A DNA stretch of 64,000 bases from Ardenticatena sp. (GTDB lineage Bacteria > Chloroflexota > Anaerolineae > Ardenticatenales > Ardenticatenaceae): the NCBI GenBank assembly GCA_015487975.1, contig WFOS01000092.1:1-64000 (forward strand). The letters are read 5' to 3'. The position numbers were made by a program, and so were the translations under genes. The notes below the pieces were generated by a model. That model worked only from the letters and a program-made list of their open reading frames with translations, searched no databases and had not been told where the DNA came from. Of this stretch, positions 27,492 through 36,146 are shown piece by piece (within the stretch, counting starts at the first letter, position 1; the number at the start of each line of letters is the position of its first letter).

Positions 27492-27799
27492 AACGAACCT
27501 CCTTGGTATGTTTGGATTGCTTTGGCATCTTCATTGTACTGTGGGGTTTTCGTGGAGGATTAAACGGCGGTTAAGGAGATGTTAAGGTGGGGTTAAAGCG
27601 AGACCCGGGTGCGATGCCTATGCCTCTCCCCTGAGTCTGCTTGGCAAGCGTTTGCCCATCGAGAGCAGTGTCGCGTAGCCCCCAAGGAGGAGCAAAAATT
27701 AGCGTCGAGGTTGATCAGTCCTACGCGATCTCCTGCATGTGCCCTATGTTGTTTTGAGATTGGGGGATTCTGCCCAAAGACAGGAACGATGGAGGATAT
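27492..27799. other. Intergenic region between DUF5666 gene and metal ABC permease
   Basis: 308 bp. The half nearest the DUF5666 gene contains its -10 and the phased operator (27533-27598). The remaining 27600-27799 shows no gene, no clear terminator for the metal operon and no riboswitch that I recognise. Confidence 0.5.
27533..27598 (-). promoter_or_regulatory. Four 11-bp-phased TTAA repeats plus -10: OmpR/PhoB-type operator-promoter
   Basis: Plus-strand TTAAAC (27560), TTAAGG (27571), TTAAGG (27582) and TTAAAG (27593) are spaced exactly 11 bp apart. On the minus strand each reads close to CTTAAC. TACAAT on the minus strand (27538-27533) can be the -10, and the nearest repeat sits where the -35 would be. 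Direct repeats at one helical turn are the binding geometry of OmpR/PhoB-family regulators and resemble cyanobacterial Pho boxes. The transcript would start about 40 bp before the DUF5666 start codon. Confidence 0.65.
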
Positions 27800-28645
27800 T
27801 TAGAAGTGGGTATGTTCCAATACATCTTCCCGCTGACGCCGGGTGCCGTAGAGCAACACAACCCCGAAGATAGTGGCTTGCAATATCACAATACTGGCAC
27901 CAGAGGCAACATCCACGTAGTAGGAAAGATACATTCCCCCGGCTCCTGTGAGGGCACCCAACACGGTTGAGAGCACCATAAGATGGTTGAAGTCGTCTGT
28001 GAGTAAGCGTGCTGTGATGGCGGGAATGACCAGAGCTGCCGCAATCAGCGTGACACCCAGAATTTGCAATGAAGCGATGAGGGCGGCTGCGAGCATGAGG
28101 GCAAAAAGCGTATCTACCCAGCCAGTTGGAACACCGTAGACGCGGGCAACGGGTTCATCGAATGTCGTGAAGAGCAGATACTTGTAGAAAAGAAGAAGCA
28201 GAAAGGTAATGGCCAGCGTGACTCCCAGCACAACCAGGACATCACCGGCTGTGACCCCCAGCACATTCCCGAAGAGTGCCGCATCGAATGAGCGTGTGAA
28301 ACGGCGATAGCGACTAATCAGCGCCACCCCAATGGCGAAGCTCGCTGTTGTGACCACACCGATGGCTGCATCGGCGCTGACTTTCGTGCGCCGTGCAAGT
28401 TGGTTGATGAGCAGTGCCGCTAGAAAGCCCCACGCACCTGCTCCCACGTAGAAATTCCACTGCAACACAAACGAGACAACCGCTCCGCCGAAAATGGCAT
28501 GCGCCAACCCGTGCCCGATGTACGACATGCCACGCAGAATGATGTAGACGCCCAGCATGCCGCAGAGCGCGCCGGCCAGCACCGCGGCTACGAATCCATT
28601 ACGAAAAAACTCGAAGGCGAATGGTTGCAGCAAGATGTCGATCAT
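27800..28645 (-). CDS. Zinc/manganese ABC transporter permease
   Basis: 281 aa, about eight membrane helices, ABC-3 family (ZnuB/MntB/TroC). Recognisable segments: FFRNGFVAAVLAGALCGMLGVYIILRGMSYIGHGLAHAIFGG, and LGVTLIAAALVIPAITARLL near the end. It forms the membrane channel for divalent metal import. Its start overlaps the stop of the ATPase gene (ATGA), so it is translationally coupled. Last gene of the hydrolase-SBP-ATPase-permease operon. Confidence 0.9.
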   Translation of the reverse strand: MIDILLQPFAFEFFRNGFVAAVLAGALCGMLGVYIILRGMSYIGHGLAHAIFGGAVVSFVLQWNFYVGAGAWGFLAALLINQLARRTKVSADAAIGVVTTASFAIGVALISRYRRFTRSFDAALFGNVLGVTAGDVLVVLGVTLAITFLLLLFYKYLLFTTFDEPVARVYGVPTGWVDTLFALMLAAALIASLQILGVTLIAAALVIPAITARLLTDDFNHLMVLSTVLGALTGAGGMYLSYYVDVASGASIVILQATIFGVVLLYGTRRQREDVLEHTHF

Positions 28646-29463
28646 GCTGTTCCCCCTTGCGTCTCGTCGGGTGGGTGCCCAGGAACATGATCGGGCAAGA
28701 TGTCGTGCAGCGTGTGTGGATGTGGGCGCTGTTGCACGATCAGCATCCCATCATGATGAATCACCATCATATCGGCGCGATAGGTGCGATTCAGAATCTC
28801 CTCGGTAAAGACTTCGTGAGGCGCCCCCTGCGCAATGATGGTTTCGTTCAGACAGACAATCCAGGGCACATGTGCAGCGGCAGTGTTCAGGTCGTGGGTG
28901 GTGAGCAAAATCGTCATCCCTTGTTGGTTCAGGTCTGCCAGCAGGTGCAGAATGTTTTCGGCGGTTTGCATGTCCACGCCCGTCGTGGGTTCGTCGAGCA
29001 CAAGCATGTCTGGCTTGGCCATGAGCGCTCGTGCCAGAAAGACACGCTGCTGTTGCCCACCCGACAAGTCGCGGATGTGACGTTTGCGTAGCGCCCCGAT
29101 GCCCAACTGCTCGAGAATCTGGCGGGCATATTCACGGTCGTCGCGGCGTGCCCAGGGCCAGAAGGGGGCGCGTCGGACCGCGCCCATAAGCACTACTTGT
29201 TCGACCGTGACGGGGAAAGACCAATCCACGGTTTCGATTTGGGGGACGTAGCCGATGCGTAACGTGGAGCGGGCGCACCAGCGTTCGCCCTGCTGAGGCG
29301 TGAGCAAGCCCAACACCAGTTTGAGCACGGTGGTTTTGCCCGCGCCGCTCGGCCCAACGATGGCGACGAATTGCCCTTCATGGATGTGCAGGGCAATGTC
29401 GCGCACAACGGGTACGCGACCGTAGCCAAATGTCACGTTGCGTAGTTCGAGGAGTGGCTCCAT
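28642..29463 (-). CDS. Zinc/manganese ABC transporter ATP-binding protein
   Basis: 273 aa. Walker A GPSGAGKTT (about 37-45), Q-loop, signature LSGGQQQR, Walker B MLVLDEP and the H-loop TTHD. The C-terminal extension (VIHHDGMLIVQQRPHPHTL) is His-rich, which is common in metal-ABC ATPases and may sense metal. It sits 7 bp after the binding-protein gene and overlaps the permease gene. Confidence 0.92.
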   Translation of the reverse strand: MEPLLELRNVTFGYGRVPVVRDIALHIHEGQFVAIVGPSGAGKTTVLKLVLGLLTPQQGERWCARSTLRIGYVPQIETVDWSFPVTVEQVVLMGAVRRAPFWPWARRDDREYARQILEQLGIGALRKRHIRDLSGGQQQRVFLARALMAKPDMLVLDEPTTGVDMQTAENILHLLADLNQQGMTILLTTHDLNTAAAHVPWIVCLNETIIAQGAPHEVFTEEILNRTYRADMMVIHHDGMLIVQQRPHPHTLHDILPDHVPGHPPDETQGGTA

Positions 29464-29470
29464 GGTCGTT

Positions 29471-30457
29471 TTACCGCGCCTGGTTGACAGCCGAATCTGG
29501 CCCTGGAATGTTGCTTGTGTCGAATTTCAAGATGGGTGTGGGGTTGCCGCCTAGGGCTTCTGCCATGATGCGGATGTTTTCTGCCATCAGTCCAAAGTAG
29601 GAGTGATTGGGGTCGCCTGGCTCGCCGGGCAGATCGTCATCGCGCAGGTCGTCGACGTAGGTAGCGCCGGTTTCGCGGGCAATTTGTTCGAGCACGGGCG
29701 AAGGAAAGACCTCTGAACCGAAGATGGCAGGCACTTGTTCGCGTCGAATTTGCTCGATGATCTCGGCAACTTCACGTGCTGAAGGTTCGGCAAAGTCGGC
29801 AGGTTGAATAGCGCCAATGACGGTCATGCCGTAGAGAGGGGCGAAGTATGCCCAGGAATCGTGATAGGTCAGCAACTTGCGATTTTTGGGTGGAATGGTC
29901 TCGATGGTGGCGCGGATAGCGGCGTCGAGTTCGCGAATACGCTGCTCGAAGGCAAGGAAGTTTTGCTCGTAATACTCAGCGTTGTCGGGGTCGGCCGCAC
30001 TCATTTCGTCTTTGGCGATTTCTGCATAGCGCAGGGCATACCATGGATTGGGCCAGAGGTGCGGATTGGGGTCGCCGGCTTCTTTGGGGAAGGAGAAGTC
30101 GTAGATGTACTCATCGGGTGTGATCGTTCGTTCGCCCAACAGGATGATTTTCGCATCGTCGCGTTTGTTGGCTTCTGCCAGACGCAGGGTCGGAAGTTCC
30201 AGGTTCAATCCGTTCAGAAAAATCAGGTCGGCTTCGGCGAGTTTACGAGCGTCGGATGGCGCCGGCTCGAAGGTGTGCGAGTCCACTCCTTCGGGGATGA
30301 TCCCACTCAGTTCGATACGGTCGCCCCCGATGTTGTAGATGATGTTCGTGATGGGGGAAACGGTGCTGACGACACGCAGTTTCCCCTCTTGGCGGATGGT
30401 GCCGCCGCAGGCGGTAAGTATGAATGCGATGAGAAGCAAGAGTGTGCGTCTATGCAT
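29471..30457 (-). CDS. Metal ABC transporter substrate-binding lipoprotein (ZnuA/TroA-like)
   Basis: 328 aa. Lipobox LTAC near residue 17. Cluster A-I metal-binding protein with three His and one Asp in the expected places: DSHTFEPAPSDARKL, PNPHLWPNPWYAL, TYHDSWAYFAPLYG and a late Asp (DDLPGEPGDPNHSYFG). The third ligand is His as in ZnuA/TroA rather than Glu as in PsaA, which favours zinc, though Mn is possible. The long His-rich loop of ZnuA is absent. ATG at 30457 has GGAGG 8 nt upstream; the in-frame ATG at 30472 overlaps that site. Confidence 0.9.
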   Translation of the reverse strand: MHRRTLLLLIAFILTACGGTIRQEGKLRVVSTVSPITNIIYNIGGDRIELSGIIPEGVDSHTFEPAPSDARKLAEADLIFLNGLNLELPTLRLAEANKRDDAKIILLGERTITPDEYIYDFSFPKEAGDPNPHLWPNPWYALRYAEIAKDEMSAADPDNAEYYEQNFLAFEQRIRELDAAIRATIETIPPKNRKLLTYHDSWAYFAPLYGMTVIGAIQPADFAEPSAREVAEIIEQIRREQVPAIFGSEVFPSPVLEQIARETGATYVDDLRDDDLPGEPGDPNHSYFGLMAENIRIMAEALGGNPTPILKFDTSNIPGPDSAVNQAR

Positions 30458-30474
30458 GGTGTTTTCCTCCATTG

Positions 30475-31839
30475 CTAACGTTGTTCGAAGAGAACGTTGG
30501 TGTATAGCTGGCGTTTGCCGTCAAGAAGCGGCGATGACTGGTTGCGCAAGTAGGTATCGAACATGGCGAGTGTGTAATCGTCGGTGAGCGCGAGCATCTC
30601 CTCGGCGGGAATTGGGCCACGCAAGCCCAGGTCGTCGGCGATGGGCGACAGCAAGGGGAGCATAGTGAAATCGCGGTGGTAGGCCCCCTCGATGGTGAGC
30701 ATGTAGGCTGGCGGCTGGCTGGCAGTGTACAAGAGCGCCAGATTGGGGGCGTTTTTGCCTGCCACCCAGGGTTCGCTCCGCATGAACATGGCCGGGATAT
30801 GCAAACCCTGAGCGAGCAGAGTGCGCGGCAGGGGTTCGACCCAGGCGTCGTAGCCAACGAGGACGCGGCAACGTGCATCGTGCAGGCAGACTTCGACAAC
30901 GGCCCCCCCACCTGTTGAGTGACCAATTAGCCCAATGCGGCCGATGTCGAGCCGATTGGCGAGGAGCGGGGCTTTTTCATCGAGCTCGGGGAGTTGGTCA
31001 AGGAGAAAGCGTACATCATCGGCAAAGACACCCACCAGGATACGTGCTGCCGCGAGGTATTCGTTGCGGGGAGCATCCTCTGGGAGCGCGTCAGGAAAGT
31101 TCAGCGCGACACGCCCATCGGGGAAGCGTGTCGCCATAGCACCGTAGGGATGGTCGGCGGCGATCACAATGTAGCCGTGGCTGGCAAGTGTTTCCATGAG
31201 AGTGGCATGAATGGTGCGAAAGCCCCCCCAGCCATGCACGTAGATGAGCACGGGCGCGGGCGCGGCAGCAGTGGCAAAAGGCGCGTTGGGCACGGCATGG
31301 CTTTTCACCAGGCGCAGGTGGGTATACATCCAACCGGGAAGCCCCGTCCAGCGTCCAAGTTCAGGAGCAAGGATGTCGATGTCGGGGGTCCAGAGGGCAG
31401 GGGGTTGGTTGGTGGCTTCTGCCGGATACCAGATTTGCACCATGAGTTCGCGCGGGTCGTCAGGAATGGTGGGTGTGTAGCGTTCTTCACGTCTCGTATC
31501 CACCATGTGCAGCGTCAGCGTTCCAACGGCATAGGGGCCGTCAGGGGGAGGCATGGTAGGAATGGGAAAAGCCCAGCTGGCAAGCAGGCTGCTGGCGACA
31601 AGAAAGAGCAGCAAGGACGTGGCTATGGCACGTATGGTGCCGCGAAGATAGATGGTGAATGGGATGACAAGGATGGCGAGATACAGTGGCACAAGTTGCC
31701 AGCGCCAGCCTTCACGCCAGAAATGAACGAGGGCCAATGCAAGCGTGCCAATCCAGGCCCGCCAGTGCCAGCGACAACGCAGGGTGAGAAAAAGCATGAC
31801 GAGTAGTGAGATGAGCAGAAAGGTTTCCAATGAGCGCAT
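30475..31839 (-). CDS. Membrane-anchored alpha/beta hydrolase (PAF-acetylhydrolase-like)
   Basis: 454 aa. Four N-terminal hydrophobic helices (about 1-100) then an alpha/beta-hydrolase domain: oxyanion region VLIYVHGWGG, nucleophile elbow GLIGHSTGGG (Ser), DHPYGA, and a late His (EGAYHRDF). The layout and the PYAVGT start of the catalytic part resemble the platelet-activating-factor acetylhydrolase-like family in bacteria. The natural ester is unknown. The frame opens at 32220 inside clpX; the chosen ATG begins the first helix, with 31896 as an alternative and neither having a strong RBS. It ends 17 bp before the metal-binding lipoprotein gene, so it is probably in the same transcript. Confidence 0.75.
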   Translation of the reverse strand: MRSLETFLLISLLVMLFLTLRCRWHWRAWIGTLALALVHFWREGWRWQLVPLYLAILVIPFTIYLRGTIRAIATSLLLFLVASSLLASWAFPIPTMPPPDGPYAVGTLTLHMVDTRREERYTPTIPDDPRELMVQIWYPAEATNQPPALWTPDIDILAPELGRWTGLPGWMYTHLRLVKSHAVPNAPFATAAAPAPVLIYVHGWGGFRTIHATLMETLASHGYIVIAADHPYGAMATRFPDGRVALNFPDALPEDAPRNEYLAAARILVGVFADDVRFLLDQLPELDEKAPLLANRLDIGRIGLIGHSTGGGAVVEVCLHDARCRVLVGYDAWVEPLPRTLLAQGLHIPAMFMRSEPWVAGKNAPNLALLYTASQPPAYMLTIEGAYHRDFTMLPLLSPIADDLGLRGPIPAEEMLALTDDYTLAMFDTYLRNQSSPLLDGKRQLYTNVLFEQR

Positions 31840-31951
31840 GGATTGGGCTTGTGGGTTAGTTGACACGCGGGCAATTGTAGCCTGATGGAGGGGCATGACA
31901 AGCCCCGGCGAAGAGGGAAGACAATACCGACCATGGTGGTATGGGGAAAAC

Positions 31952-31984
31952 AAAAGACGCCCGCTTGGTACGGGCGTCTTTTGG
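31952..31984 (-). terminator. Terminator after clpX
   Basis: 12-bp stem AAAAGACGCCCG / CGGGCGTCTTTT with a 7-nt loop. A/T runs at both ends could serve either direction. Confidence 0.85.
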
Positions 31985-32002
31985 GGGGAATCGTGTTGTG
32001 TG

Positions 32003-33301
32003 TTATGCCGCGCGGTCGAATTCCGGTGAGACGGGTTCTCCCAGGCGGTTGAAGAGCAAGGGGGGGGCGCCATCGGTAATCGTTTCGGCAGTAATTTCGA
32101 TGCGTCCGATATCGCCACGCGAGGGAATTTCGTACATGATGTCGAGCAGAACGTTTTCGATGACGGTGCGTAAGGCGCGTGCCCCCGTGCGGTATTCCAG
32201 CGCTTTGCGGGCAGCGGCACGCAGGGCTTCTTCGTGGAAGACCAGTTCTACATCATCCATGGCGAAGAGTTTTTGATACTGCTTCACCAGCGCGTTCTTG
32301 GGCTCGACCAAGATACGCACCAGCGTGTCTTCATCCAACGGGTCGACACTCGTCACCACGGGCAAGCGCCCGACGAATTCAGGGATGAGTCCATAGTGTA
32401 CCAGGTCGTCGGCAATGACGTATTGCAGTAATTCGGAGCCTTCCAGCTCGCGGTGGCTTTCGGCGTTGGGTACGCGGAACCCCATTTGGGCACGGGTGTT
32501 GACGCGCTTGGCAATAATGTCTTCCAATCCATCGAAGGCCCCACCGACGATGAACAGGATGTTCGTCGTGTCGATCTGGATGAAGTCCTGGTGAGGGTGT
32601 TTGCGGCCACCTTGGGGCGGCACATTGGCAATCGTCCCTTCCAGAATTTTCAACAGAGCTTGTTGCACACCTTCCCCGCTCACATCGCGTGTGATGCTGG
32701 GGTTGTCCCCCGATTTGCGCGCGATTTTGTCGATTTCGTCGATGTAGACGATCCCGCGTTCGGCGCGCGCCAGATCGAAATCGGCGGCCTGGATAAGGTG
32801 CAGCAGAATGTTTTCGACATCTTCACCGACGTAGCCGGCTTCGGTCAGGGCAGTGGCATCGGCAATGCAGAAGGGAACGTCGAGGATACGAGCCAACGTT
32901 TGCGCCAGCAATGTTTTTCCACAGCCAGTGGGGCCGATGAGTAAGATGTTGGATTTTTGCAGTTCGACGCCATCATCATTGTTCATGACGGACGCATAAA
33001 TGCGTTTGTAGTGGTTGTAGACGGCTACCGATAGCACCTTTTTGGCGCGGTCTTGCCCAATGACGTACTGGTCGAGTCGCCGTACGATTTCTTTGGGGGG
33101 CAACAAACGTTGCAATTCGGCCTCGAACGCGGGGCGACGTGCGCGCAGGGGGGGCGCTTCTTCTTCGAGAATTTCGCGGCAAAGTTCAACGCATTCATCA
33201 CAGATGTAAACCGAATTCGGGCCGGCAATCAGGCGGCCGACTTCGGTTTGATCGCGGTTACAGAACGAGCAACTTTGTCCGCTTTTACTTCGTGGTGCCA
33301 T
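32003..33301 (-). CDS. clpX: ClpX ATPase subunit of Clp protease
   Basis: 432 aa. N-terminal zinc domain with CSFCNRD and [11 protein letters not shown]+ Walker [13 protein letters not shown], Walker [13 protein letters not shown], the pore loop YVGE, and sensor/arginine regions [11 protein letters not shown] and TGARALR. It unfolds substrates and feeds them to ClpP. ATG at 33301 has GAGGAGGAG 7 nt upstream; the longer frame to 33337 lies within clpP. It overlaps the clpP end by 17 bp. Confidence 0.96.
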   Translation of the reverse strand: MAPRSKSGQSCSFCNRDQTEVGRLIAGPNSVYICDECVELCREILEEEAPPLRARRPAFEAELQRLLPPKEIVRRLDQYVIGQDRAKKVLSVAVYNHYKRIYASVMNNDDGVELQKSNILLIGPTGCGKTLLAQTLARILDVPFCIADATALTEAGYVGEDVENILLHLIQAADFDLARAERGIVYIDEIDKIARKSGDNPSITRDVSGEGVQQALLKILEGTIANVPPQGGRKHPHQDFIQIDTTNILFIVGGAFDGLEDIIAKRVNTRAQMGFRVPNAESHRELEGSELLQYVIADDLVHYGLIPEFVGRLPVVTSVDPLDEDTLVRILVEPKNALVKQYQKLFAMDDVELVFHEEALRAAARKALEYRTGARALRTVIENVLLDIMYEIPSRGDIGRIEITAETITDGAPPLLFNRLGEPVSPEFDRAA

Positions 33302-33929
33302 CGGTACGCTCCTCCTCGATGTGCAAAACTTCATCAATCAGGCCATACTCGCGGGCTTCTTCTGCGGAGAGGAAGAAGTCGCGGTTGGTGTCTTCTTCGA
33401 TGCGTTGCAATGGTTGGCCAGTGCGTTCTGCCAGAAAGCGGTTGAGTTTTTCACGCAGGCGCAAAATTTCCTGTGCGTGAATGGCTATGTCGCTGGCCTG
33501 CCCACGTGCACCCCCCAGGGGTTGGTGCATGTGGATGGTGGCGTTGGGCAGGGCGTATCGCCGCCCTTTTTCGCCAGCCGACAGGATGACCGTGCCCATA
33601 CTGGCCGCTTGCCCTACGGCAATAGTGGAGACAGGGGCATCGATGAGGTTCATCGTATCGACGATGGCGAGCCCACTGTAAATCTCGCCACCGGGGCTGT
33701 TGATGTAGAGTTGGATTTCGCGTTCGGGGTTTTCGCGGTTCAGGTAGAGCAGTTGGGCGACGACAAGGTTGGCAACCTGGGCGTTGATTGGTGTGCCCAG
33801 GAAGACGATGCGTTCGCGTAGCAAAAGCGAGTAAATATCGTAGGCGCGTTCACCGCGGCCGGTCGATTCGACGACCATCGGGACGAGCGCATTCGAAATT
33901 GTGTCGATGTTCGGTGTTTTGGGCTTCAT
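33285..33929 (-). CDS. clpP: ATP-dependent Clp protease proteolytic subunit
   Basis: 214 aa. Serine protease tetradecamer. Catalytic Ser in [14 protein letters not shown], His in IHMHQPLGG, Asp in the [13 protein letters not shown] helix; N-terminal [20 protein letters not shown] is typical. ATG at 33929 with AAGGA before it. It lies between tig and clpX, the standard order. Confidence 0.96.
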   Translation of the reverse strand: MKPKTPNIDTISNALVPMVVESTGRGERAYDIYSLLLRERIVFLGTPINAQVANLVVAQLLYLNRENPEREIQLYINSPGGEIYSGLAIVDTMNLIDAPVSTIAVGQAASMGTVILSAGEKGRRYALPNATIHMHQPLGGARGQASDIAIHAQEILRLREKLNRFLAERTGQPLQRIEEDTNRDFFLSAEEAREYGLIDEVLHIEEERTDGTTK

Positions 33930-34027
33930 CGTTCCTTCGCAGTATGTGTTGGTTGAGCATTCTCTTGGTGATTGTAGGTGTTCTTGCAAGAGAAGACAAA
34001 CACGTTGCAACGTGGCTCCGACAAACG

Positions 34028-34053
34028 AAACGGAGCGCCGCGGCGCTCCGTTT
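34028..34053 (-). terminator. 26-bp perfect palindrome between tig and clpP
   Basis: AAACGGAGCGCCG followed directly by its complement; the T-run on the minus strand follows tig. It could terminate or attenuate the tig transcript before clpP. Confidence 0.65.
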
Positions 34054-34076
34054 GCATGCCGGGGACGACTGCCTGC

Positions 34077-35627
34077 TCAGGTGTCGCTTTCAGCAGATGT
34101 TTCGCTTTCGGCCTCAGCCGTCGCTTCGGTGTGTGTCTCCTCTTCGGCCGCTGGCGGTTCGCGTGTGGCTTCGCCCTCTGCTTCTTCGGTTTCCTGTTCC
34201 GCTTCGGCCGCGTTTTCGGCTTGCTTGCCTTCTTCTTCCTCGGCGCGTCTCCACACTTCTTCGATCTCCTTCGGGAAGAGAGGCTCTTCGGGCTGTCCGG
34301 TCACTTCGGCAACCAGTTTGTTCAATGCTTTACGCTGGTAAAGCCCGCGGGCAATTTCACGTGCTAGGTTTTCGTCCTGCAAGATCAAGGGATCGGCGCC
34401 GCTTTGCAGCAGATTGGTAAGCGCCATAGAGGCTTCTTTCTGATACTCGTCCTGTTCGATTTCGATGTTACGCTCTTTGGCGTATTCGTACAAGACGAGC
34501 TCACGGCGCAGGTCTTTTTCAGCGGCTTCGCGATATTCTTCGCGCAGTTCGTCGAGCGATTTGTTGAGCATTTGCAAGTATTGTTCCAGGTTGAGGCCAT
34601 ACACCTGCAATTGGTGTTCCAGTTCGTGCAGGTGCGTATCGATGACCGCTTCGACCATGGCTGGTGGGTATACGATGGTGCTCACTTCAGCGACCTTGTC
34701 GAGGACCTGTTCGACAAGGCGTGACCGTGCCGCCTGATGGGCTTCTTCGTACAGATTTTCGCGGACCTGATTGCGCAGGTCTTCGATGGTTTCGAAATCG
34801 CCAACGGCTTGCGCTAGTTCATCGTCCAGTTCGGGCAGAACACGGCGCTTCAGGTCGAGCAGGGTGGCTTTGTACATGACGGTACGTCCGGCAATGCGCT
34901 CGTCGGGCCAATCTTCGGGGTAGGTGAGGGTGAATTCTTTGGTTTGGTTGAGCACCATGCCCTTCAATTCACGGATGAGGTCAGGTTTGGGCTGAGCACT
35001 TTTTTCTTCTTCACCTGCCACGGCAATTTCGGATGTTTCGTCTTCGTCCGCGAACATGGGGTTCAATTCCACTTCGTGCCCTTTCAGTTCGATGACGGTT
35101 TCCCCTGTGACGAGGGTGCCTACGAGGTCGATCGTGGCAACGTCACCATATTCAGCGGGGCCAGTGGTGGGCATGAGCATGGCGCGTTGTTCGCGCAGGT
35201 TTTGCAAAACGGCGTTGATTTCGTCTTCGGTGACTTCGATCTCTTCCTGTTCGATCTCGATGTTGCTCAAATCGCCTAGCTCCACTTTCGGGGGCAGTGG
35301 GACAATGACTTCGATGGTAAGCGGAGAAAGACTTTCGACGTTGAGGTCGATGTAGCGATAGCTCCACGGCTCGATGCCTTCCTGCTCGATGGCTTCTCCG
35401 ATGACTTGGGGCACGAGTGTTTCTAATGCTTCTTCGAGGACGGTGGCTTCGCCAACCCGTTGCACAACGATGTGATAGGGTGCTTTGCCTGGGCGGAAAC
35501 CGGGGATCTTCACTTCGCGTGCCAGTTTACGGGCAGCGGCTTTTTTGGCTTTTTCGAAGCGTGCCTCGTCGACGGTGATGGTCAATTCAACCTGAGCGTT
35601 TTCCAGGTCTTTGCGTTCGATATTCAA
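34077..35627 (-). CDS. tig: Trigger factor with acidic C-terminal tail
   Basis: 516 aa; typical trigger factors are about 430-450. Ribosome-binding domain with the signature region IPGFRPGKAPYHIVVQRVG, then a PPIase FKBP domain with a long acidic insertion (EDETSEIAVAGEEEKSAQ), then the chaperone arms ending LFPKEIEEVWRR. About 60 residues of Glu/Ala/Thr-rich tail follow and account for the extra length. It folds nascent chains at the ribosome exit. First gene of tig-clpP-clpX, with its own promoter. Confidence 0.94.
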   Translation of the reverse strand: MNIERKDLENAQVELTITVDEARFEKAKKAAARKLAREVKIPGFRPGKAPYHIVVQRVGEATVLEEALETLVPQVIGEAIEQEGIEPWSYRYIDLNVESLSPLTIEVIVPLPPKVELGDLSNIEIEQEEIEVTEDEINAVLQNLREQRAMLMPTTGPAEYGDVATIDLVGTLVTGETVIELKGHEVELNPMFADEDETSEIAVAGEEEKSAQPKPDLIRELKGMVLNQTKEFTLTYPEDWPDERIAGRTVMYKATLLDLKRRVLPELDDELAQAVGDFETIEDLRNQVRENLYEEAHQAARSRLVEQVLDKVAEVSTIVYPPAMVEAVIDTHLHELEHQLQVYGLNLEQYLQMLNKSLDELREEYREAAEKDLRRELVLYEYAKERNIEIEQDEYQKEASMALTNLLQSGADPLILQDENLAREIARGLYQRKALNKLVAEVTGQPEEPLFPKEIEEVWRRAEEEEGKQAENAAEAEQETEEAEGEATREPPAAEEETHTEATAEAESETSAESDT

Positions 35628-35677
35628 GGTCTCTACTCCTTCTTTCGATGATTTTGGGCTCGAAAATCCAAACGCGG

Positions 35678-35706
35678 ATTATAGCGTATGCCTGATGAGT
35701 GGCAAA
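35678..35706 (-). promoter_or_regulatory. Promoter for tig
   Basis: Minus strand TTTGCC (35706-35701), 17-bp spacer, TATAAT (35683-35678), about 50 bp before the start codon. Confidence 0.6.
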
Positions 35707-35736
35707 CCTTTTTCGATGTTGTATCGGGATTATTCC

Positions 35737-35764
35737 AAAGAAAGACACCGCCAAAGTGGCGGTG
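35737..35764 (-). terminator. Terminator after tatA
   Basis: 7-bp stem CACCGCC/GGCGGTG with AAAGT loop. On the minus strand a T-rich TCTTTCTTTGG follows. Confidence 0.75.
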
Positions 35765-35837
35765 CCTTCTTCGACTTCGTAAAAAAAGTCGGCGAGAAGC
35801 CGTCGATGTTCCAAATGTGTCGAACGAAGACGATCGG

Positions 35838-36008
35838 TTAGGCCTCTTTGTCCTCGATGACGGGGGTCTCCTCTTCGGCGGTTGCTTTACGGAATTCACG
35901 GATGCTACGCCCCAGTGCTCCCCCGAGTTCGGGCAGACGCCCAACGCCAAAGAAAATCACAACGATGACCAAAATGATCAGTAGTTCAGGCACACCCAGA
36001 TTCGGCAT
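35838..36008 (-). CDS. tatA: Twin-arginine translocase subunit TatA/TatE
   Basis: 56 aa, too short to stand out as a frame. Begins MPNLGVPELLIILVIVVIFF, one membrane helix, then the hinge and amphipathic helix FGVGRLPELGGALGRSIREFRKA, then an acidic tail. FGxxRLPELG is the TatA signature. AAGGAGAG lies 6 nt before ATG. It has its own promoter and terminator. It forms the pore for folded Tat substrates, which in this window include NapA and probably the DsrO-like protein. tatC is not present here. Confidence 0.93.
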   Translation of the reverse strand: MPNLGVPELLIILVIVVIFFGVGRLPELGGALGRSIREFRKATAEEETPVIEDKEA

Positions 36009-36049
36009 GGCTCTCTCCTTATGTGGTACGCTTCTCGATTCCGTGGCGC

Positions 36050-36077
36050 ATTATACCATCTAGAAACTGTTGAGCAA
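36050..36077 (-). promoter_or_regulatory. Promoter for tatA
   Basis: Minus strand TTGCTC (36077-36072), 16-bp spacer, TATAAT (36055-36050), 42 bp before the start codon. Confidence 0.6.
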
Positions 36078-36146
36078 AGAGGCGTTTGTCAAATCTAGTG
36101 CAGGTCATTTGTCAGGCGGTAGAGTGATACTTGCCACGCTATGTCC

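Noticed and set aside
27600-27799. Riboswitch or sRNA beside the metal transporter
   Set aside because: The stretch lies downstream of the transporter genes, not in their leader, and I saw no conserved aptamer elements.
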